A DNA stretch of 52,457 nucleotides from an uncultured Alphaproteobacteria bacterium (GTDB lineage: Bacteria > Pseudomonadota > Alphaproteobacteria > Rhodobacterales > Rhodobacteraceae). A program made the position numbers and the translations under genes. Of this stretch, positions 52,141-52,457 are shown one piece after another; positions within the stretch are counted from its first letter, which is position 1, and each line of letters opens with the position of its first letter. Location: the NCBI GenBank assembly GCA_902540655.1, contig CACBNQ010000007.1, positions 1 through 52,457 of the forward strand, in the 5' to 3' direction. The notes beneath the pieces were generated by a model, which saw only the letters and a program-made list of their open reading frames with translations, did not search any database and had not been told where the DNA came from.

Positions 52141-52457
52141 TTAAATTGTTTTCACAAACGATCTACCTAGACATCCGGGAGCTCCCCTGTTCCCTCGGAA
52201 TCGACTCATCGATATTACCACTAAAGCCAATATCGTTGCAAGGTATGGTGCCATTGATAGTACAGCAATGTTTATATTTACACCAATTGCTTGCAAGTTT
52301 AGCTGAAGAATTGTGATACCACCAAAAATATAGGCACCTATAAGTAATCTAAAAGGTCTCCATCCTGAAAAGACAACGAGAGCAAGGGCAATCCATCCTG
52401 CTCCGGCTGTCATTCCTTCTGTCCATTGAGGAACTCTAAAAAGTGATAAATAGCCTC
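52141..52457 (-). CDS. ABC transporter permease (nucleoside/BMP type), C-terminal part, cut by window end
   Basis: The reading frame stays open to the window edge: the part before the internal ATG at 52413 reads GYLSLFRVPQWTEGMTAGAGWIAL, the conserved region of YufQ-like (COG1079) permeases that pair with BMP binding proteins. About 105 residues are present, ending with hydrophobic helices and a basic tail. The start is outside the window. It would form the membrane channel with a second permease and an ATPase further upstream on the minus strand. Confidence 0.8.
   Translation of the reverse strand, partial: GYLSLFRVPQWTEGMTAGAGWIALALVVFSGWRPFRLLIGAYIFGGITILQLNLQAIGVNINIAVLSMAPYLATILALVVISMSRFRGNRGAPGCLGRSFVKTI

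Noticed and set aside
1-52457. Mobile elements, prophage, CRISPR, tRNA or rRNA
   Set aside because: No transposase, integrase, direct-repeat array or structural RNA sequence was recognised; gene content and base composition look uniform.

Overview
The window reads as a piece of the chromosome of an AT-rich marine-type alphaproteobacterium. Support for this comes from the small gaps between genes, the frequent TTG/GTG starts with good Shine-Dalgarno sequences, the rhizobia/roseobacter-style two-domain IolC, the COQ9-family protein, the AlkB hydroxylase, the CaiB-type CoA transferase, and the PuuD-type urate oxidase. I cannot fix the order; a low-GC SAR116- or Rhodobacterales-like lineage is a guess. 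No rRNA, tRNA, CRISPR, integrase or insertion sequence was seen, and no gene-free stretch exceeds about 210 bases.

Region 1 (about 1-16.4 kb) is an inositol-catabolism locus behind a small membrane protein and a CoA transferase. It holds a phytanoyl-CoA-dioxygenase-family protein coupled to an inositol 2-dehydrogenase (iolG), a second Gfo/Idh dehydrogenase on the opposite strand, and a sugar ABC importer (binding protein, permease, ATPase). A tightly packed run follows: iolC fused to a DUF2090 aldolase domain, iolD, iolB, iolE, then a second IolC-like kinase, a second IolB-like isomerase and a class II aldolase (IolJ type). The lower part of the pathway is therefore present twice, with two unrelated aldolase folds. 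iolA is not in the window.

Region 2 (about 16.4-41.3 kb) is mixed housekeeping and detoxification. It includes three GST-like proteins, a MAPEG protein and an HCCA/DsbA-like isomerase, RecD2 helicase, a class III adenylate cyclase with TolB-like and TPR parts, Hsp20 with a candidate ROSE-type RNA thermometer, HemG, purF, COQ9, transporters, a lipid kinase, a PqiA-like membrane protein, an M20 deacylase, uracil-DNA glycosylase, AlkB, cupin and PPOX proteins, an M32 carboxypeptidase and YajQ.

Region 3 (about 41.4 kb to the end) is a purine-degradation island. xdhA-xdhB oxidise hypoxanthine/xanthine to urate; puuD, uraH and uraD take urate to allantoin; puuE, alc and allA continue to glyoxylate and urea; guaD feeds guanine into xanthine. 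A BMP-family ABC transporter (binding protein plus a permease cut by the window end) probably brings in purines or nucleosides. The least conventional signals are the duplicated lower inositol branch with its associated dioxygenase, the cyclase gene with no standard start codon before its catalytic Asp, and the thermometer-like hairpin over the hsp20 ribosome binding site.
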